Source: Streptomyces sp. NBC_01381 | GTDB lineage: Bacteria > Actinomycetota > Actinomycetes > Streptomycetales > Streptomycetaceae | Length of the DNA: 64,000 nt | Assembly: GCF_026340305.1 (NCBI RefSeq) | Contig: NZ_JAPEPI010000003.1 | Coordinates: 558,001-622,000, forward strand | Reading direction: 5' to 3' | Part shown: positions 59,651 through 64,000 of the stretch, piece after piece | Numbering within the stretch: the first letter of the stretch is position 1 | How the letters are laid out: each line of letters begins with the position of its first letter | Notes under the pieces: generated by a model | Seen by the model: the letters and a program-made list of their open reading frames with translations, nothing else | Database searches by the model: none | What the model was told of the DNA's origin: nothing | Position numbers and translations under genes: made by a program

Positions 59651-60750
59651 CCGGCGCAGAGCGATCAGGACAGCGCGAGCAGGCCGAGGAGACCGTGCTG
59701 CTGCACCGCGCGGGACGGGTCGGCGTCATCACGCTCAACCGCCCCAAGGCACTCAACGCCCTCACCCACCCGATGGCGCTCCGCATCACCGAGGCCCTCG
59801 CCGCCTGGGAGCGCGACCCGGCGGTCGAGACGGTCGTGCTGACCGGCGCGGGCGAACGGGGCCTGTGCGCGGGCGGCGACATCCGCGCGATCCACCAGGA
59901 CGCACGCGACGGGGACGGCACCGCGTCGGCGGCGTTCTGGCGCGACGAGTACCGGCTCAACGCCCGGATCGCCCGCTACCCCAAGCCGTACGTGGCCCTG
60001 ATGGACGGCATCGTGATGGGCGGCGGCGTCGGCGTGTCCGCGCACGGCAGCGTCCGGATCGTCACCGAACGCTCCCGGATCGCGATGCCGGAGACGGGGA
60101 TCGGGTTCGTCCCGGACGTCGGCGGCACGTATCTGCTGGCGCTCTCCCCGGGCGAACTCGGCACGCACCTTGCGCTCTCCGGAGCTCAAGTGGGCGCCGA
60201 GGACGCCCTGTTGTGCGGGCTCGCCGACCATTTCGTACCGTCGCAGTCGCTGGCCCGGACGGTCGATGACCTGTCCACGCTGCCCGTACGAGAGGTGCTG
60301 GCCCGAAACGTACAGGAGCCCCCACCAGGGGAGCTGGCCGCACAGCGGGAGTGGATCGATGTCTGCTACGCCGCCGACTCCGTCGAGGAGATCGTCGACC
60401 GTCTCCTCGACCACGGCGACCCGGCGGCCAAGGACGCCGCCGAGACCCTCCTCACCAAATCGCCCACCGCCCTCAAGGTCACGCTGGCGTCGTTGCGTCG
60501 AGCGCGGCGCCTCGGTCCGCTGGAGCACGTACTCGACCAGGAGTACCGAGTGTCCTGCCGGGCACTGACCGCTCCGGACCTCGTGGAGGGCGTCCGCGCG
60601 CAGGTCATCGACAAGGACCGGGCTCCTCGCTGGTCCCCTTCCACGCTCGCCGAGGTCACCGACGCCGACGTCGAGGGCTTCTTCGCCCCGCTCGGCGAGC
60701 GCGAACTGGGCCTCGCCGGCCCCGACACCACCTCGGAGGTGGCCTGGTGA
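59647..60750 (+). CDS. 3-hydroxyisobutyryl-CoA hydrolase (crotonase fold)
   Basis: This 367-residue crotonase-superfamily protein has the marks of HIBYL-CoA hydrolase rather than hydratase: longer than 265 residues, CAGGDIRAIHQDA, MGGGVGVSAHG, and SRIAMPETGIGFVPDVGGTYLL, with the catalytic Glu in MPETGIG and Asp in PDVG. It would release 3-hydroxyisobutyrate from its CoA ester, the step peculiar to valine breakdown. Annotation pipelines often call this enoyl-CoA hydratase. It overlaps both neighbours by four bases (ATGA and GTGA), so the operon is translationally coupled. Confidence 0.86.
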   Translation: MTGAERSGQREQAEETVLLHRAGRVGVITLNRPKALNALTHPMALRITEALAAWERDPAVETVVLTGAGERGLCAGGDIRAIHQDARDGDGTASAAFWRDEYRLNARIARYPKPYVALMDGIVMGGGVGVSAHGSVRIVTERSRIAMPETGIGFVPDVGGTYLLALSPGELGTHLALSGAQVGAEDALLCGLADHFVPSQSLARTVDDLSTLPVREVLARNVQEPPPGELAAQREWIDVCYAADSVEEIVDRLLDHGDPAAKDAAETLLTKSPTALKVTLASLRRARRLGPLEHVLDQEYRVSCRALTAPDLVEGVRAQVIDKDRAPRWSPSTLAEVTDADVEGFFAPLGERELGLAGPDTTSEVAW

Positions 60751-61643
60751 GCCAGACCGTGGCGTTCCTCGGACTCGGGCACATGGGTGGCCCGATGGCC
60801 GCCAACCTGGTCAAGGCCGGCCACCGCGTCCGCGGCTACGACCCCGCGCCCGCCGCCCTTGAGGCGGCCTCCGCGGCGGGTGTCGAAGCCGTAGCGTCCG
60901 CGGCCGAAGGGGTCACGGACGCCGAGGTGGTGATCAGCATGCTGCCCACCGGCCGCCATGTCCTCGACCTGTACGAGGGTGTCCTCGGCTCCGCGCGCCC
61001 GGGAGCGCTGTTCGTCGACTGCTCGACCATCGACGTCGCGGACGCCCGTGCCGCCCATGAACGGGCCGTGGCAGCCGGCATGCGGGCCCTGGATGCCCCG
61101 GTCTCCGGCGGGGTCGTGGGTGCCGAGGCCGGCACCCTCACCTTCATGGCGGGCGGGTCGGAGGAGGAGTTCGCCGAGGCACGTCCCCTGCTTGAAGCCA
61201 TGGGCAAGAAGGCCGTCCACTGCGGGGGCGCCGGCGCGGGGCAGGCCGCGAAGATCTGCAACAACATGATCCTCGGGATCTCGATGATCGCCGTCAGTGA
61301 GGCGTTCGTCCTCGGCGAGAGCCTCGGGTTGTCCCACCAGGCTTTGTACGACGTGGCCTCGACGGCGTCCGGGCAGTGCTGGGCGTTGAGCGTCAACTGC
61401 CCGGTGCCGGGGCCGGTTCCGGCGAGTCCCGCCAACAGGGACTACCGGCCGGGCTTCGCCGCCTCGCTCATGGCCAAGGATCTGGGGCTGGCCGCCAATG
61501 CCGTCCGGTCAGGTGGCGTACACGCGGAACTCGGCTTGCGGGCAGCCGAGTTGTACGCCTCTTACGCCGAGCGCGCCGGTGCCACGGAGGACTTCTCCGG
61601 CATCGTACGAACCATCAGGGATCAGAGCGGGGAGCAGAAGTGA
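60747..61643 (+). CDS. mmsB: 3-hydroxyisobutyrate dehydrogenase
   Basis: This 298-residue beta-hydroxyacid dehydrogenase oxidises 3-hydroxyisobutyrate to methylmalonate semialdehyde with NAD. The N-terminal Rossmann motif FLGLGHMGGPMAANL is followed by DAPVSGGVVGAEAGTL (substrate binding), and the catalytic Lys in GQAAKICNNMILG. The C-terminal KDLGLAANA is typical of HIBADH. The GTG start lies in the stop of the preceding gene. Its product feeds MmsA, so the operon contains the main consecutive steps from isobutyryl-CoA to propionyl-CoA. Confidence 0.9.
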   Translation: MSQTVAFLGLGHMGGPMAANLVKAGHRVRGYDPAPAALEAASAAGVEAVASAAEGVTDAEVVISMLPTGRHVLDLYEGVLGSARPGALFVDCSTIDVADARAAHERAVAAGMRALDAPVSGGVVGAEAGTLTFMAGGSEEEFAEARPLLEAMGKKAVHCGGAGAGQAAKICNNMILGISMIAVSEAFVLGESLGLSHQALYDVASTASGQCWALSVNCPVPGPVPASPANRDYRPGFAASLMAKDLGLAANAVRSGGVHAELGLRAAELYASYAERAGATEDFSGIVRTIRDQSGEQK

Positions 61644-61645
61644 CC

Positions 61646-62452
61646 ATGGAAGCCACGAGCACGACCACGCGAGCTCAGGCCGAGTACGAGACGATCCTCG
61701 TCGAGCGCAAGGGCCGCACCGCGCTCCTCACACTCAACCGCCCGAAGGCACTGAACGCGCTCAACCTCCAGGTCATGGAGGAGGTCGTGGCCGCCACCGA
61801 GGCCCTCGACCGGGACCCGGACTGCGGCTGTGTCGTGATCACCGGCTCGGCGAAGGCGTTCGCGGCCGGGGCCGACATCAAGGAGATGCAGCCGCAGGGG
61901 TACATGGACATGTACCTCGCCGACTGGTTCTCGGCGTGGGACCGGCTCGGACAGCTGCGTACGCCCACCATCGCCGCCGTCTCCGGCTACGCCCTGGGCG
62001 GCGGCTGTGAACTCGCCATGCTCTGCGACATCCTGCTCGCCTCCGACACCGCCGTGTTCGGGCAGCCAGAGATCAAACTCGGCGTGATCCCCGGCATCGG
62101 CGGCTCCCAGCGGCTGACCCGCGCGGTGGGCAAGGCGAAGGCCATGGAACTGTGCCTGACCGGGCGCACCATGGACGCGGTCGAAGCCGAGCGGGCGGGG
62201 CTCGTCTCCCGAGTGGTGCCCGCCGACGAGCTGCTCGGCGAGGCACTCGCGGTCGCCGAGACCGTGGCGGGGATGTCGCTGCCCGTCGCGATGATGGCCA
62301 AGGAGGCGGTCGGGCGGGCCTTCGAGACGACGCTCACCGAAGGTGTCCGCTTCGAACGCCGGTTGTTCCACGCGGTGTTCGCGACCGCGGACCAGAAGGA
62401 GGGCATGGGCGCGTTCGTGGACAAGCGGCCGCCGGAGTTCCGGCACCGCTGA
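61646..62452 (+). CDS. Enoyl-CoA hydratase
   Basis: This 268-residue crotonase-family enzyme has both catalytic Glu residues in the usual places: GYALGGGCELAML (Glu) and PEIKLGVIPGIGGSQRLTR (Glu preceded by the QPE motif). The oxyanion-hole GADIKEM is also present. It would hydrate methacrylyl-CoA or another short enoyl-CoA, filling the step between the acyl-CoA dehydrogenase and the hydrolase. An upstream GTG (61640) overlaps the mmsB stop and would add two residues. It is the last gene of the operon, ended by the hairpin that follows. Confidence 0.9.
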   Translation: MEATSTTTRAQAEYETILVERKGRTALLTLNRPKALNALNLQVMEEVVAATEALDRDPDCGCVVITGSAKAFAAGADIKEMQPQGYMDMYLADWFSAWDRLGQLRTPTIAAVSGYALGGGCELAMLCDILLASDTAVFGQPEIKLGVIPGIGGSQRLTRAVGKAKAMELCLTGRTMDAVEAERAGLVSRVVPADELLGEALAVAETVAGMSLPVAMMAKEAVGRAFETTLTEGVRFERRLFHAVFATADQKEGMGAFVDKRPPEFRHR

Positions 62453-62474
62453 TCGACACGGGCCCGGACGAGTC

Positions 62475-62503
62475 GTGAGGGGGCGGGAAACAGGCCCCCT
62501 CAC
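62475..62503. terminator. Bidirectional terminator after the valine operon
   Basis: GTGAGGGGGC and its exact complement enclose a 9-nt loop. It lies between the convergent hydratase and PrpR/RamB-type genes and touches the latter's stop codon. Confidence 0.75.
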
Positions 62504-63945
62504 AGCCCGCGGGTCTCGACCGGATACGGCACGTAGCTCCGTCGGTCCGGATCGATGGCCAGCCGGCCGCCGGCCGGGGGCCGGGCCCGCTGAGCGCAGT
62601 CGCGGCGTTCGCAGATCCGGCAGCCCAGGCCGATCGGGGTGGCGGCCCGCGGGTCGTCCAGGGCGACTCCTTCGGCGTAGACGAGCCGACCTGCGTGGCG
62701 CAGTTCGCAGCCGAGCGCTACGGCGAACTCGGCGCGCGGCGCGTGGTGGCCGAAGCCGCCGCGGGTGATGGTCCGCGCGATCCAGAAGTAGCGCTTGCCG
62801 TCCGGCATTTCGGCGACCTGGGTCAGTATCCGGCCGGGCGCCGAGAACGCCTCGTACACCGTCCACAGCGGGCACGTGCCGCCGAGCCGGGAGAAGTGGA
62901 AGTCCGTCGCGGACTGCCGCTTGGAGATGTTGCCCGCCCTGTCCACCCGCAGGAACGAGAACGGCACGCCGCGCCGGCCGGTGCGCTGCAGGGTGCTCAG
63001 GCGGTGGCAGACCGTCTCGAAGCCGACGCCGAATCGGGCGGACAGCAGCTCGATGTCGTAGCGCACTTCCTCGGCCGCCGCGTGGAAGGCGGTGTACGGC
63101 ATGAGGAGGGCGCCCGCTAAGTAGTTGGCCAGGCCGATCCGGGCCAGTGCACGTGACTCCGGTGAGGTCAATTCCGTTGCGCTGTCGGCGAGTTGGCTCA
63201 GGAGCGGGTCGTGCTCGAGGAGGGCGAGCTGGGTCGCGAGCTGGAAGGCGCGCTGACCGTCGCTCAGCCAGGGCGAGAGGAACAGCAGCCCGGCATCGGG
63301 GTCGTAGCGGCGGGCGTCGGCGGAGCGCCCGGGTGCGGCCTGGACCACGCGGACGCCGTGCCGTTCGGCGAGCCGCGCCATGAGCCGGTCGGCGGAGCGG
63401 CCCGGCCGCAGGCCCAGGGCGTCCGCCGTCCGTTCGGCCTCGGTGTCCAACGGTTCGAAGTGGTTGTGGTGGGCGTAGAAGAAGTCCCGCACCTCGTCGT
63501 GCGGCTCCCCCGGCGGCAGCAGGGCGCCACTGCCCGTGGCCGGCGCGGCGAGGGCGGCGGTCTGCTCGGCGGCGTCGCGGTAGCGGCGGTGCAGGGCGAC
63601 CAGGGCGCGGGCCACTTCGGGGTGGTCTCGGGCGGCCTCGGTGATCTCCTCGCCCGCGGGAAGCGGGACTCCGCACGCCTCGTCGGCGAGCGCGGCCCGC
63701 AGGTCGGCCGCGAGCCGGTCCTCGGCCGCCTCGGAGAAGAACTCCGCGTCGACCCCGAAGACTTCGGCGATCCGCAGCAGTACCGGGGCGGTCAGCGGGC
63801 GCTGGTTCTGCTCGATCTGGTTGGCGTAGCTGGTGGAGATACCGAGGGCGTGCGCCATGTCGACCTGGTTCATGCCGTGTTCGCGACGTAGCCGGCGCAG
63901 TTTCGCGTGGGCGTAGACCTTGCGGTCGGCAAGTCGCCGGGCCAT
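62500..63945 (-). CDS. PrpR/RamB-type short-chain fatty acyl transcriptional regulator
   Basis: This 481-residue protein belongs to the ScfR/PrpR/RamB family of actinobacterial regulators of propionate and acetate metabolism. It has an N-terminal XRE HTH (NQVDMAHALGISTSYANQIE), an ImmA/IrrE-like middle region, and a C-terminal Cys-rich DUF2083 domain with GCRICERRDC, which binds an Fe-S cluster in the mycobacterial homologue. The effector is usually a short-chain acyl-CoA. It is convergent with the valine operon, whose end product is propionyl-CoA, so a link is plausible but unproven. GGAGGTGC precedes the ATG. Confidence 0.87.
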   Translation of the reverse strand: MARRLADRKVYAHAKLRRLRREHGMNQVDMAHALGISTSYANQIEQNQRPLTAPVLLRIAEVFGVDAEFFSEAAEDRLAADLRAALADEACGVPLPAGEEITEAARDHPEVARALVALHRRYRDAAEQTAALAAPATGSGALLPPGEPHDEVRDFFYAHHNHFEPLDTEAERTADALGLRPGRSADRLMARLAERHGVRVVQAAPGRSADARRYDPDAGLLFLSPWLSDGQRAFQLATQLALLEHDPLLSQLADSATELTSPESRALARIGLANYLAGALLMPYTAFHAAAEEVRYDIELLSARFGVGFETVCHRLSTLQRTGRRGVPFSFLRVDRAGNISKRQSATDFHFSRLGGTCPLWTVYEAFSAPGRILTQVAEMPDGKRYFWIARTITRGGFGHHAPRAEFAVALGCELRHAGRLVYAEGVALDDPRAATPIGLGCRICERRDCAQRARPPAGGRLAIDPDRRSYVPYPVETRGL

Positions 63946-64000
63946 GGCGCACCTCCTCGTCGAGGGCCGCCGGGCGACGGTGTCCGACCGCGGCCGAGGT

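Overview
The window is a piece of a high-GC actinobacterial chromosome, almost certainly a Streptomyces. Third codon positions are nearly all G or C, TTA leucine codons are very rare, RBSs are AAGGAGG-like, and the gene content is typical of the genus (VanR/VanS/VanJ-like proteins, a type I PKS, MMPL and TagC-like proteins, a PrpR/RamB-type regulator). A copy of the common Streptomyces intergenic repeat lies near 5.9 kb. No rRNA, tRNA, CRISPR array or intact insertion sequence was seen.

Layout: 1-10.9 kb holds small enzyme genes, often paired with divergent regulators (RNase HI with a Cys/His tail, acetyltransferases, ABM monooxygenase/ArsR pair with twin operators, ARMT1-like phosphatase, APH-type kinase, TetR/membrane protein/SRPBCC, a secreted tripeptidyl-peptidase-like hydrolase, aldo-keto reductase/HxlR). 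11-17.5 kb has a Tat-exported protein, an SDR and a glycopeptide-response-like island: vanS-vanR divergent from a vanY-like D,D-carboxypeptidase and a VanJ-like membrane phosphatase, without vanHAX. 17.5-25.3 kb has an autoregulated MarR gene, a helix-turn-helix/NB-ARC regulator, two overlapping unknown genes whose proteins both start MSxVCNK, and a 1251-aa protein holding two complete ABC exporters. 25.6-31.3 kb is transport (DMT, two MFS) plus an ArsR regulator with a perfect 31-bp operator and a GCS2 ligase. At 31.5-32.9 kb is a flavin-dependent halogenase pseudogene. 32.9-36.5 kb has two regulator/enzyme pairs with unusually clear multi-site operators and a second methionine aminopeptidase.

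36.7-44.9 kb is one gene for a complete single-module polyketide synthase (AMP-ligase, ACP, KS, AT, DH, KR, ACP, TE) with a TTA codon and three in-frame minisatellites. 44.9-49.7 kb is a decayed zone: nonsense-broken and truncated genes, a transposase remnant, a possible recombinase remnant and orphan hairpins. 49.8-56.4 kb has an ArsR/coiled-coil/MMPL set, a beta-lactamase-fold membrane hydrolase next to a TetR gene, and a TagC-like secreted propeller.

56.5-63.9 kb carries a valine/isobutyrate degradation operon: methylmalonate-semialdehyde dehydrogenase, acyl-CoA dehydrogenase, 3-hydroxyisobutyryl-CoA hydrolase, 3-hydroxyisobutyrate dehydrogenase and enoyl-CoA hydratase. It is preceded by a good cobalamin riboswitch, an unexpected control element for this pathway, and followed by a convergent PrpR/RamB-type regulator. 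The observations most worth a second look are the riboswitch-valine operon pairing, the VCNK pair with its regulator and exporter, the halogenase broken exactly at its WxWxIP motif, the one-gene PKS and the VanY/VanJ island.
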